Notes under the pieces: model-generated
What the model was told of the DNA's origin: nothing
What the model saw: the letters and a program-made list of their open reading frames with translations, nothing else
The model's database searches: none
NCBI GenBank assembly: GCA_965220835.1
Contig: OZ244842.1
Location: 248,001 to 312,000, forward strand
Source of the DNA: Azophilus sp965220835
Lineage (GTDB): Bacteria; Pseudomonadota; Gammaproteobacteria; Pseudomonadales; Azotimanducaceae
Direction of reading: 5' to 3'
DNA length: 64,000 nucleotides
Program-made: the position numbers and the translations under genes
Shown here: positions 33,780 through 41,924 of the stretch, one piece after another
How positions within the stretch are numbered: the stretch's first letter is position 1
Layout of the letters: every line of letters begins with the position of its first letter

Positions 33780-35324
33780 ATGCCGATCAACTTTCCAAAG
33801 CGGCTTCGCGCATGGCATTGGGCTCCAGTCGCCTTGGTTGCAGCGTTGCTGTTGGTGGCGTCCACTGCCTGGTGGGACGGTTCGCCCGCCCCATCAGCCG
33901 CGCCGGACATTCCGGTCCCCGCTCAAGGCCCCAAGGCGGCGGAGCGGCGGGTTGCGCCGAGAAGCGCCCAGCCCCGGCCCCAGCCCGCGGAGTCCCCCAT
34001 CGCCGCCGCCCCGTCGTCTGAGCTGCGCCCGGCGGCTGAGCTGCGCCCGGCGGAGGTGATTGGCAACATTGACTGCAACATGAAGGTGGGCACTGGGCCT
34101 GCGTCCGGCTCCGCGGTGGTGGTCGTTCCGGCGTTGGAGGGCGCTCGCTTTTCGGTCCTGGGCGCCGGCGGAACCCTGGCGTCCGGCAGCCTGCCGTTTC
34201 ATCCCCACATCGTGGAGCTTGGAGTGCAGCCGGACGGCACGCCCGTGTTCGGGTTGGGCGACCTTCGCCTCAACTCGGGGGTTTTTCGGGAAAGGGACAC
34301 GGCGGAGCCCGTGCGGATATGGGTGGGCGAGCGCGTGGCCTACGAGTCGGATAAGGCATGGGACTTTCTTGTCGCGCCGGATGGCTCCTCCTTCGCCGTT
34401 CATGAACCCCTTGCCGGTGATGGCTCGAGACTGGTCGTGAACAACCTCCAGACGGGCGAGGAGCGGCACTTCGACCTTGGCACGCGATTCACACCGTTCA
34501 ACGACTACGAATCTTCGCATTCAATCACGTACTCGCTGGATGGCTCCGAGATCATCTTTTACAGCTTTCAAACCGATGCGAGCGGATTGGGCACGTACTG
34601 GTTCTACCCAACGGGCGAGGGAAGGGTCCGGCGCATCGAGGTGGAGGGCGGCAGGGGCGCCGTTCTGGCGTCGAGCTCGGAGGGCTACCTTGCCGACCAG
34701 CCGCCGGGCCTGGGTGACGAGGAGCGCCGGAGCGTTTGGCGGGTCACCAAGCGGCGATTCGATGCGGGCGAGGGGTCAGCCGGTGAAGCGTGGAGCCGAA
34801 CTTTGGACCTGAGGAGCTTTAGCGGCAATATGTTCGTGTCAAACGATGGCAGATGGCTGGCGGTGAGCGGATGGGACTTCCACGTTCTGGACACCGACAC
34901 GGGCGACGTCGTCTTCAGGTACCCCAAGGTGGCGAGCGCAAGGGAGCATGTCGCCCGGCTCGGTTCCGTGGTGGGCGAGGGCGCCTCGGCGTCCGACCTC
35001 GGCCGGCTTTCCGGCATCTTGTTCAAGGGCGGCAACATGCTCTTTTTGCGGGAGTTCGGGCAGCCTGACTGCTCCACCCCTCCCGGGGAGCAGTATGACG
35101 AGCGCCGCTATCGCACGTGCCTAAGGGCGCTCCGAAAGAGCGGCGCCTACCGAGCGGTCTACGACGTTTACGACATGGACCGGATTTCCGTCGATGCGAC
35201 GCCCTACCACAGGGCGGAGGTGCGCATGGACGGCAACTGCGCGCTGGCGGACCCGTCGCTTGGCGGCTTGCGGGACCGCCGAGGGCGGCTTGCGTACGTT
35301 CCCGCAAGGCCGCGGCTGGACTGA
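33780..35324 (+). CDS. Tandem-array gene, copy 2: membrane-anchored propeller-like protein
   Basis: 514 residues, differing from copy 1 at roughly 14 positions by my count and without gaps. It has the same transmembrane anchor, Pro/Ala-rich linker, beta-rich domain and four cysteines. It is a mosaic. The central part follows copy 1 (SFSGNMFVSNDGRW, AVSGWDFHVL, RYPKVAS), while the linker (AAELRP) and the C-terminal ILFKGGNMLFLREFGQ follow copies 3 and 4. It directly follows the only intact M23 peptidase, 5 bp apart, so this peptidase plus partner pair looks like the complete ancestral unit. The start is ATG 33780, equivalent to the other copies. The function is unknown. Confidence 0.8.
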   Translation: MPINFPKRLRAWHWAPVALVAALLLVASTAWWDGSPAPSAAPDIPVPAQGPKAAERRVAPRSAQPRPQPAESPIAAAPSSELRPAAELRPAEVIGNIDCNMKVGTGPASGSAVVVVPALEGARFSVLGAGGTLASGSLPFHPHIVELGVQPDGTPVFGLGDLRLNSGVFRERDTAEPVRIWVGERVAYESDKAWDFLVAPDGSSFAVHEPLAGDGSRLVVNNLQTGEERHFDLGTRFTPFNDYESSHSITYSLDGSEIIFYSFQTDASGLGTYWFYPTGEGRVRRIEVEGGRGAVLASSSEGYLADQPPGLGDEERRSVWRVTKRRFDAGEGSAGEAWSRTLDLRSFSGNMFVSNDGRWLAVSGWDFHVLDTDTGDVVFRYPKVASAREHVARLGSVVGEGASASDLGRLSGILFKGGNMLFLREFGQPDCSTPPGEQYDERRYRTCLRALRKSGAYRAVYDVYDMDRISVDATPYHRAEVRMDGNCALADPSLGGLRDRRGRLAYVPARPRLD

Positions 35325-35489
35325 GCGCGACCGCAGCGGTCCAAGCGCGAAGCAACCCGGCCGGCTGGATGACCCATGCTGCGCCCTAGCGAGCCCCCGC
35401 AGCCGCTCCTCGCTCAGGCGCTTGCCCGCTTCCGGGCCGTTGAGCTTGGGCCGTTGCTGCCGTTCCGAAGCCAGTTCGTCATCCATGCC

Positions 35490-35567
35490 CATCTCCACCA
35501 TGCGGGGTGTGATGTCCGACCCGGAAGAGCGACCAAGTGCCTCATGCTCTTAAGCAGCGGGTGTTGA
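35490..35567 (+). pseudogene. Degenerate M23 peptidase tail upstream of array copy 3
   Basis: The last 78 bp before the array gene align without gaps to the last 78 bp of the intact peptidase, with about 50 of 78 identical bases, the same frame and the same TGA. The translation HLHHAGCDVRPGRATK then CLMLLSSGC parallels HLHYTQYVDGTRKSTK then NPMLVHSAC. Only this tail is recognisable; the spacer before it does not look like peptidase. Confidence 0.6.
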
Positions 35568-35572
35568 GTTCA

Positions 35573-37117
35573 GTGCCGATCAGCTTTCCAAAGCGGCTTC
35601 GCGCATGGCATTGGGCTCCAGTCGCCCTGGTTGCAGCGCTGCCATGGGTGGCGTCCACTGCCTGGTGGGACGGTTCGCCCGCCCCATCAGCCGCGCCGGA
35701 CATTCCGGTCCCCGCTCAAGGCCCCAAGGCGGCGGAGCGGCGGGTTGCGCCGAGAAGCGCCCAGCCCCGGCCCCAGCCCGCGGAGTCCCCCATCGCCGCC
35801 GCCCCGTCGTCTGAGCTGCGCCCGGCGGCTGAGCTGCGCCCGGCGGAGGTGATTGGCAACATTGACTGCAACATGAAGGTGGGCACTGGGCCTGCGTCCG
35901 GCTCCGCGGTGGTGGTCGTTCCGGCGTTGGAGGGCGCTCGCTTTTCGGTCCTGGGGGCCGGCGGAACCCTGGCGTCCGGCAGCCTGCCGTTTCACCCCCA
36001 CATCGTGGAGCTTGGAGTGCAGCCGGACGGCACGCCCGTGTTCGGGTTGGGCGACCTTCGCCTCAGCTCGGGGGTTTTTCGGGAAAGGGACACCGCGGAG
36101 CCCGTGCGGATATGGGTGGGCGAGCGCGTGGCCTACGAGTCGGATAAGGCATGGGACTTTCTTGTCGCGCCGGATGGCTCCTCCTTCGCCGTTCATGAAC
36201 CCCTTGCCGGTGATGGCTCGAGACTGGTCGTGAACAACCTCCAAACGGGCGAGGAGCGGCACTTCGACCTTGGCACGCGATTCACCCCGTTCAACGACTA
36301 CGAACCTTCGGCTGCAATCAAGTACTCGCTGGATGGCTCCGAGATCATCTTTTACAGTTCTCAAACCGATGCGAGCGGTTTGGGCACTTACTGGTTCTAC
36401 CCAACGGGTGAGGGAAGGGTCCGGCGCATCGAGGTGGAGGGCGGCAGGGGCGCCGTTCTGGCGTCGAGCTCGGAGGGCTACCTTGCCGACCAGCCGCCGG
36501 ACCTGGGTGAGGAGGAGCGCGACAGCGTTTGGCGGGTCACCAAGCGGCGATTCGATGCGGGCGAGGGTTCAGCCGGTGAAGCGTGGAGCCGAACTTTGGA
36601 CCTCAGGATTTTTGACGGCGACATGTTTGCGTCCGACGATGGCAGATGGCTGGCGCTGCAAGCATGGGACTTCCACGTTCTGGACACAGACACGGGCAAC
36701 GTCGTCTTCAGGTACCCCATGGTGGCGAGCGCAAGGGAGCACGTCGCCCGGCTCGGTTCCGTGGTGGGCGAGGGCGCCTCGGCGTCCGACCTCGGCCGGC
36801 TTTCCGGCATCTTGTTCAAAGGCGGCAACATGCTCTTTTTGCGGGAGTTCGGGCAGCGTGACTGCTCCACCCCTCCCGGGGAGCAGTACGACGAGCGCCG
36901 CTATCGCACGTGCCTAAGGGCGCTCCGAAAGAGCGGCGCCTACCGGGCGGTTTACGACGTTTACGACATGGACCGGATTTCCGTCGATGCGACGCCCTAC
37001 CACAGGGCGGAGGTGCGCATGGACGGCAACTGCGCGCTGGCGGACCCGTCGCTTGGCGGCTTGCGGGACCGCCGAGGGCGGCTTGCGTACGTTCCCGCAA
37101 GGCCGCGGCTGGACTGA
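35573..37117 (+). CDS. Tandem-array gene, copy 3: membrane-anchored propeller-like protein
   Basis: 514 residues with the common architecture: transmembrane anchor, Pro/Ala linker, beta-rich domain and four cysteines. With copy 4 it forms a second subtype. It differs from copies 1 and 2 in clustered patches: PSAAIKYSLDG, FYSSQTDASG, LGEEERDSVWR, LRIFDGDMFASDDGRWLALQ and FRYPMVAS. The patches lie in predicted blade loops, as if a binding face had diverged while the scaffold was held. The start codon is GTG at 35573, where copies 1 and 2 use ATG; GTG 35561 and GTG 35537 are in-frame alternatives. The spacer upstream holds only an M23 tail relic. Confidence 0.8.
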   Translation: MPISFPKRLRAWHWAPVALVAALPWVASTAWWDGSPAPSAAPDIPVPAQGPKAAERRVAPRSAQPRPQPAESPIAAAPSSELRPAAELRPAEVIGNIDCNMKVGTGPASGSAVVVVPALEGARFSVLGAGGTLASGSLPFHPHIVELGVQPDGTPVFGLGDLRLSSGVFRERDTAEPVRIWVGERVAYESDKAWDFLVAPDGSSFAVHEPLAGDGSRLVVNNLQTGEERHFDLGTRFTPFNDYEPSAAIKYSLDGSEIIFYSSQTDASGLGTYWFYPTGEGRVRRIEVEGGRGAVLASSSEGYLADQPPDLGEEERDSVWRVTKRRFDAGEGSAGEAWSRTLDLRIFDGDMFASDDGRWLALQAWDFHVLDTDTGNVVFRYPMVASAREHVARLGSVVGEGASASDLGRLSGILFKGGNMLFLREFGQRDCSTPPGEQYDERRYRTCLRALRKSGAYRAVYDVYDMDRISVDATPYHRAEVRMDGNCALADPSLGGLRDRRGRLAYVPARPRLD

Positions 37118-37282
37118 GCGCGGCCGCAGCGGTCCAAGCGCCAGGCAACCCGGCCAGCTGGCTGACCCATGCTGCGCCCGAGCGAGCCCCCGCAGCCGCT
37201 CCCCGCTCAGGCGCTTGCCCGCTTCCGGGCCGCTGAGCTTGGGCCAGCGTTGGCGTTCCGCAGCCAGTTCGTCCTCCATGCC

Positions 37283-37360
37283 CATCTCCTCCATGCGGGG
37301 TGTGATGTCCGACCCGGAAGAGCGACCAAGTGCCTCATGCTCTTAAGCAGCGGGTGTTGA
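37283..37360 (+). pseudogene. Degenerate M23 peptidase tail upstream of array copy 4
   Basis: The same sequence as the relic before copy 3, reproduced with the 1793-bp unit; it ends at a TGA 5 bp before the GTG start of copy 4. The histidine pair (HLLH here, from CATCTCCTCCAT) is slightly altered from the peptidase HLHY. Confidence 0.55.
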
Positions 37361-37365
37361 GTTCA

Positions 37366-38910
37366 GTGCCGATCAGCTTTCGAACGTGGCTTCGCGCATG
37401 GCATTGGGCTCCAGTCGCCCTGGTTGCGGCCCTGCCATGGGTGGCGACCACTGCCTGGTGGGACGGTTCGCCCGCCCCATCAGCCGCGCCGGACATTCCG
37501 GTCCCCGCTCAAGGCCCCAAGGCGGCGGAGCGGCGGGTTGCGCCGAGAAGCGCCCAGCCCCGGCCCCAGCCCGCGGAGTCCCCCATCGCCGCCGCCCCGT
37601 CGTCTGAGCTGCGCCCGTCGGCTGAGCTGCGCCCGGCGGAGGTGATTGGCAACATTGACTGCAACATGAAGGTGGGCACTGGGCCTGCGTCCGGCTCCGC
37701 GGTGGTGGTCGTTCCGGCGTTGGAGGGCGCTCGCTTTTCGGTCCTGGGGGCCGGCGGAACCCTGGCGTCCGGCAGCCTGCCGTTTCACCCCCACATCGTG
37801 GAGCTTGGAGTGCAGCCGGACGGCACGCCCGTGTTCGGGTTGGGCGACCTTCGCCTCAGCTCGGGGGTTTTTCGGGAAAGGGACACGGCGGAGCCCGTGC
37901 GGATATGGGTGGGCGAGCGCGTGGCTTACGAGTCGGATAAGGCATGGGACTTTCTTGTCGCGCCGGATGGCTCCTCCTTCGCCGTTCATGAACCCCTTGC
38001 CGGTGATGGCTCGAGACTGGTCGTGAACAACCTCCAAACGGGCGAGGAGCGGCACTTCGACCTTGGCACGCGGTTCACCCCGTTCAACGACTACGAACCT
38101 TCGGCTGCAATCAGGTACTCGCTGGATGGCTCCGAGATCATCTTTTACAGTTCTCAAACCGATGCGAGCGGTTTGGGCACTTACTGGTTCTACCCAACGG
38201 GTGAGGGAAGGGTCCGGCGCATCGAGGTGGAGGGCGGCAGGGGCGCCGTTCTGGCGTCGAGCTCGGAGGGCTACCTTGCCGACCAGCCGCCGGACCTGGG
38301 TGAGGAGGAGCGCGACAGCGTTTGGCGGGTCACCAAGCGGCGATTCGATGCGGGCGAGGGTTCAGCCGGTGAAGCGTGGAGCCGAACTTTGGACCTCAGG
38401 ATTTTTGACGGCGACATGTTTGCGTCCGACGATGGCAGATGGCTGGCGCTGCAAGCATGGGACTTCCACGTTCTGGACACAGACACGGGCAACGTCGTCT
38501 TCAGGTACCCCATGGTGGCGAGCGCAAGGGAGCATGTCGCCCGGCTCGGTTCCGTGGTGGGCGAGGGCGCCTCGGCGTCCGACCTCGGCCGGCTTTCCGG
38601 CATCTTGTTCAAAGGCGGCAACATGCTCTTTTTGCGGGAGTTCGGGCAGCGTGACTGCTCCACCCCTCCCGGGGAGCAGTACGACGAGCGCCGCTATCGC
38701 ACGTGCCTAAGGGCGCTCCGAAAGAGCGGCGCCTACCGGGCGGTCTACGACGTTTACGACATGGACCGGATCTCCGTCGATGCGACGCCCTACCACAGGG
38801 CGGAGGTGCGCATGGACGGCAACTGCGCGCTGGCGGACCCGTCGCTTGGCGGCTTGCGGGACCGCCGAGGGCGGCTTGCGTACGTTCCCGCAAGGCCGCG
38901 GCTGGACTGA
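37366..38910 (+). CDS. Tandem-array gene, copy 4: membrane-anchored propeller-like protein
   Basis: 514 residues, closest to copy 3, with about half a dozen amino-acid differences by eye, three of them in the cytoplasmic start (SFRTWLRAWHW instead of SFPKRLRAWHW). It has the same anchor, linker (SSELRPSAELRP), beta-rich domain and four cysteines. The start is GTG 37366. It is the last unit; its downstream flank keeps about 170 bp of the common spacer and then breaks at ~39079, precisely where the M23-tail homology would begin. Near-identity to copy 3 points to recent duplication or continuing gene conversion. Confidence 0.8.
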   Translation: MPISFRTWLRAWHWAPVALVAALPWVATTAWWDGSPAPSAAPDIPVPAQGPKAAERRVAPRSAQPRPQPAESPIAAAPSSELRPSAELRPAEVIGNIDCNMKVGTGPASGSAVVVVPALEGARFSVLGAGGTLASGSLPFHPHIVELGVQPDGTPVFGLGDLRLSSGVFRERDTAEPVRIWVGERVAYESDKAWDFLVAPDGSSFAVHEPLAGDGSRLVVNNLQTGEERHFDLGTRFTPFNDYEPSAAIRYSLDGSEIIFYSSQTDASGLGTYWFYPTGEGRVRRIEVEGGRGAVLASSSEGYLADQPPDLGEEERDSVWRVTKRRFDAGEGSAGEAWSRTLDLRIFDGDMFASDDGRWLALQAWDFHVLDTDTGNVVFRYPMVASAREHVARLGSVVGEGASASDLGRLSGILFKGGNMLFLREFGQRDCSTPPGEQYDERRYRTCLRALRKSGAYRAVYDVYDMDRISVDATPYHRAEVRMDGNCALADPSLGGLRDRRGRLAYVPARPRLD

Positions 38911-39239
38911 GCGCGGCCGCAGCGGACCAAGCGCGAAGCAACCCGGCCGGCTGGATGACCCATGCTGCGCCCTAGCGAGCCCCCGCAGCCGCTCCTCGCT
39001 CAGCCGCTTGCCCGCTTCCGGGCCGCTGAGCTTGGGCCATTGCTGCCGTTCCGCAGCCAGTTCGTCCTCCATGCCCATCAAGGCGGCGTACATCGGGCTC
39101 CGTCCTCTTCAAGCCCGTCGTCGAGGCGGATATCCTTAAACCTTGGAAATCAGAGCGACAGGCAGCCGCAATTCAGCAGCATACCGATTCACCCGAATCA
39201 ATCGAACGAAACAGGGTGCTTCTTGTGAGGGAACCTAAA

Positions 39240-39740
39240 ATGGCCTACACCTTGGAGCAGCTAGCGGATCTCGAAGCCATCCGCGACGCGGCCAAGCGCT
39301 ACTGCCGGGGCGTGGACCGGCTTGATGAGCAGTTGATGAAGTCCGCCTACTGGCCGGAGGCGACGGACGATCACGGCGTTTTCGTCGGCAACGCGATGAC
39401 CTTTGCTGAGCGCTGCATGGTCTCCCACCGGCGCTGGCGCTTCACCAGCCACTGCATCTTCAACCACAGCATCGAGCTGGACGACGACGGGGCGCACGCC
39501 CGTGGCGAGATCTACAACGTCACCTACCTGCTGCATCCAGATGGAGACGTGCTCGACACTTGGCATGGCCGCTACCTGGATGTCTATCAAAAGCGCACGG
39601 GGGAATGGCGCATTCTGGAGCGCGTGTGCGTTCACGAGTGCACCACCAGCGCCCCGGTGTCGCCCATGGACATCGACGCGCTCAAGTTCCGCCAAGGCAG
39701 CTTTGACCGGCCCTCCAGCAACCGTCGGCTGGGTCCATAG
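39240..39740 (+). CDS. SnoaL-like (NTF2-fold) protein
   Basis: A 166-residue cytoplasmic protein with the cone-shaped NTF2/SnoaL_4 fold pattern. Helices at the start (TLEQLADLEAIRDAAKRYCR) are followed by DRLDEQLMKSAYWPEATDD, FTSHCIFNHSIELDDDGAHA and WHGRYLDVYQKRTGEWRILE. The Tyr/Asp/His arrangement is that of ring-hydroxylating-dioxygenase small subunits and of polyketide or steroid dehydratase-like enzymes. I choose ATG 39240 over a start 24 bp upstream, because MAYTLEQLADLEAI is the usual opening of this family. It is a single gene between the tandem array and an AbrB antitoxin. The substrate is unknown. Confidence 0.82.
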   Translation: MAYTLEQLADLEAIRDAAKRYCRGVDRLDEQLMKSAYWPEATDDHGVFVGNAMTFAERCMVSHRRWRFTSHCIFNHSIELDDDGAHARGEIYNVTYLLHPDGDVLDTWHGRYLDVYQKRTGEWRILERVCVHECTTSAPVSPMDIDALKFRQGSFDRPSSNRRLGP

Positions 39741-39764
39741 CCCGATTCTTGCACAAACGTTCTG

Positions 39765-39789
39765 CCGCGGCTTGCGTAGCAAGCCGCGG
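39765..39789. repeat. Perfect 11-bp hairpin
   Basis: CCGCGGCTTGC-GTA-GCAAGCCGCGG, a perfect 11-bp stem 24 bp after the SnoaL-like gene, followed by a partial echo (CTTGC-CTA-GCAAG). There is no T-run, so it is termination-like in position but not in form. Confidence 0.75.
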
Positions 39790-39890
39790 CTTGCCTAGCA
39801 AGCAGCGCAATGAACGGACTCAAAATCCATTGCCATTCATCCTCAATCAAGGAAAACCGGGAATATCACGGAATATTCGGAGCATCGTTG

Positions 39891-40124
39891 GTGATTGAAT
39901 CCACTGTGACGTCAAAAGGGCAGACCACGCTCCCCAAAACCGTACGAACGGCGCTCGGTGTTGGGTCGGGAGACCGTGTGCGCTACCTCGTGCTGGGCAA
40001 TGAAGTCCGAATCGTCCCCCTGCAGCCAGTTAGCGCCCGGTTCGGAACGTTGAAGCATGAGGGTGTGCCGACGACCCAGGAGGCTATGGAACGCACCATT
40101 GCCCATGGGGCTTGCGGCCAGTAA
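39891..40124 (+). CDS. Orphan AbrB/MazE-family antitoxin-like DNA-binding protein
   Basis: A 77-residue swapped-hairpin AbrB protein: STVTSKGQTTLPKTVRTALG then GDRVRYLVLGNEVRIVPLQP is the complete domain, and the C-terminal tail (GTLKHEGVPTTQEAMERTIA) is what normally wraps a PIN-domain VapC toxin. No toxin follows; the cytochrome P450 gene begins 10 bp later. It is therefore either a solitary regulator or a leftover of a TA pair whose toxin was lost. GTG 39891 (or TTG 39888) is the likely start; the longer frame from 39810 adds residues foreign to the family. Confidence 0.8.
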   Translation: MIESTVTSKGQTTLPKTVRTALGVGSGDRVRYLVLGNEVRIVPLQPVSARFGTLKHEGVPTTQEAMERTIAHGACGQ

Positions 40125-40134
40125 CCTCAGCGCG

Positions 40135-41343
40135 ATGGACAGCATTGCCAAGAACCCGGAACTGCTCAAGCAGTATCTCAAGGATCCCTATCCGCTGCAC
40201 GAGATGGTCCGCCAGCAGCGCCTGATTCAGGATGGCCAAGGCATCTGGTACGTGGGGCGCTATGCGGACGTGGACGCCATCCTCAAGGACAAGCGCTTCG
40301 GCAAGCAGCCCCTGCCGGGCACTGAGCATCGCATGCCGCCATCAGTTCCTGACCGTGACGACCGGCGGTCGATGCTGGTGATCGACCCGCCGGACCATGG
40401 CCGCATCCGCGGCCGCTTCGCCAAGGCCTTCAACGCCCGCCGCATCGAGGCGATGCGCCCCCACATTCAAGCCTTGGTGGATGGGCTGCTTGACCGCATC
40501 GAGCCGCGTGGCCGCATGGAGGCGATGCGCGACTACGCCCATCCGATTCCGTCCACCATCATCAGCGAAATGCTCGGCATCCCCGCGGGTGACCGAGCCC
40601 GATTCGCCCGCATGTCCAACGATCTCATCGCAACCGGCACCGGCATCGACCCGGCCACCAGCGGCAAGGAGAAACGCCGCCGCAGCGAAGAGGTCACGGC
40701 ACTGTTTGACGCTTATCTCAACAAACTGTTCGAGGAGAAGCGCCAAGCGCCAGGGGATGACCTCACCAGCGGCTTGCTGTTGCGCAACGAGGAAGAGGAG
40801 AACCTTTCGCCGGTGGAGCTAGTCCACAACGTGCGCCTGTTGTTCATGGCCGGCCACGAAACCACCGTGAACCTAATCGGCAACGCGCTGGTCGCGCTGG
40901 CCCGGCATCCGACCCAGCTTGAGAAGCTGCGCCAGCGCCCGGAGCTGATGCCCCAGGCGGTGGAGGAGTTCCTGCGCTTCGACTCCTCGGTGCAGCAATT
41001 GCCCCGGGTGGCCCAGGCCGACGTGGAAATCGACGGCCACCAGATACTGGCTGGGCAGATGGTCGTGCTGCTGCTCGGTTCCGCCAATCGCGATGACGCG
41101 GCCTATGAAAACGCCCAGACGCTGGACATCGAACGGCCCTTCAAACGGTCCAAGAGCTTTGGCGGCGGGGCGCACTTCTGCCTCGGCGCCCAATTGGCGC
41201 GCATCGAAACCGAAATCGCCCTCGGGAGCCTGCTGGCCCGCATCCCAAGCTTCGAGATCGACAACCTTGATGGCTTGGACTACCCCTTCAACTTGTTTTT
41301 CCGGGGGCCAAAGGCGTTGCACCTGTCTTGGCGCCCCAGCTAG
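40135..41343 (+). CDS. Cytochrome P450
   Basis: A soluble bacterial P450 of 402 residues. The I-helix motif is RLLFMAGHETTVNLIG, the ExxR pair lies in AVEEFLRFDSSVQ, and the haem-ligand loop reads FGGGAHFCLGAQLARIETEI with the axial cysteine. The start ATG 40135 (MDSIAKNPELLKQ) fits the family; the upstream frame overlaps the antitoxin gene. Such enzymes need a ferredoxin and a ferredoxin reductase. A reductase is found at 54.8 kb but no ferredoxin is in the window. The substrate is unknown; a lipid, terpene or aromatic compound would suit the neighbouring catabolic genes. Confidence 0.94.
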   Translation: MDSIAKNPELLKQYLKDPYPLHEMVRQQRLIQDGQGIWYVGRYADVDAILKDKRFGKQPLPGTEHRMPPSVPDRDDRRSMLVIDPPDHGRIRGRFAKAFNARRIEAMRPHIQALVDGLLDRIEPRGRMEAMRDYAHPIPSTIISEMLGIPAGDRARFARMSNDLIATGTGIDPATSGKEKRRRSEEVTALFDAYLNKLFEEKRQAPGDDLTSGLLLRNEEEENLSPVELVHNVRLLFMAGHETTVNLIGNALVALARHPTQLEKLRQRPELMPQAVEEFLRFDSSVQQLPRVAQADVEIDGHQILAGQMVVLLLGSANRDDAAYENAQTLDIERPFKRSKSFGGGAHFCLGAQLARIETEIALGSLLARIPSFEIDNLDGLDYPFNLFFRGPKALHLSWRPS

Positions 41344-41483
41344 TTTCGCTCTTGTGCAGGAGCCGGGACGCAACGGCCCGACGACGTGGAAGTCATGGCT
41401 GTGATCGCCGCGCACTTGCTTGATGGCTCGGGACGGCGGCGGGGATCGATGGTCGATTGCATGATCGGGGAGTTAGGGCGCGC

Positions 41484-41924
41484 TCACGTCCCGTGGGGGT
41501 CCGCCATGCCGAGTTCGTTGAGGATGGCGGTTTCCAGCCTCTCCATGGCCTGGGCTGCCGCATCCGCCTGGTGGTCGTGGCCGCGCAGGTGCAGCACGCC
41601 ATGCACCACCATGTGGGCGAAATGCTCGGCCGGGGCCTTCTCCTGAAGCGCCGCTTCCGCCTCCACCACGGGGGCGCAGACCACGATGTCGCCCAGCAGG
41701 CCGGCTTCGCTGGGCTGGTTGGCGGCGGCCGGAAAGCTTAGAACGTTAGTGGGCGCGTCAATGCCCCGGTAGCGGCCGTTGAGGGCTTGGGACTCGTCGG
41801 CGTCCACCACCCGCACGCAAAGGTCGCCGCGCTCGCCCTGCAGGGCCTGTTGGGCCCAACGGCGAAAGTCGCGCACCTTGGGCAGGCGGTGCGCGGGCGC
41901 CGCCAACTGCACCTCAACGGACAT
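41484..41924 (-). CDS. ybeY: Endoribonuclease YbeY, rRNA maturation factor
   Basis: A zinc RNase involved in 16S rRNA 3'-end maturation and ribosome quality control. The 146-residue protein shows LCVRVVDADESQALNGRYRG, APTNVLSFPA and the zinc motif HMVVHGVLHLRGHDHQ with three histidines. ATG 41924 is used; earlier residues are out of family. It overlaps the ybeZ gene by 11 bp, and the order miaB-ybeZ-ybeY is the standard gammaproteobacterial one. Confidence 0.95.
   Translation of the reverse strand: MSVEVQLAAPAHRLPKVRDFRRWAQQALQGERGDLCVRVVDADESQALNGRYRGIDAPTNVLSFPAAANQPSEAGLLGDIVVCAPVVEAEAALQEKAPAEHFAHMVVHGVLHLRGHDHQADAAAQAMERLETAILNELGMADPHGT

Larger units (their letters stand above)
33780..39079 (+). 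repeat. Direct tandem array, 1793-bp unit, copies 2-4
   Basis: Start codons at 33780, 35573 and 37366 are exactly 1793 bp apart, and the spacers as well as the genes are conserved. The 3' flank of copy 4 matches the spacer up to about 39079 and then diverges. The 3' flank of copy 1 matches only to about 33005, where the M23 region begins. Confidence 0.92.

Noticed and set aside
35121..35501. Minus-strand frame in the array spacer (MVEMGMDDELASERQ...) repeated in each unit
   Set aside because: Its C-terminal part is antisense to the array gene and it has no domain I recognise; conservation follows from the tandem duplication. A short antisense peptide is not excluded.
31254..39079. Insertion sequence or composite transposon explaining the array
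   Set aside because: I find no transposase, terminal inverted repeats or target duplications; direct tandem duplication explains the data.
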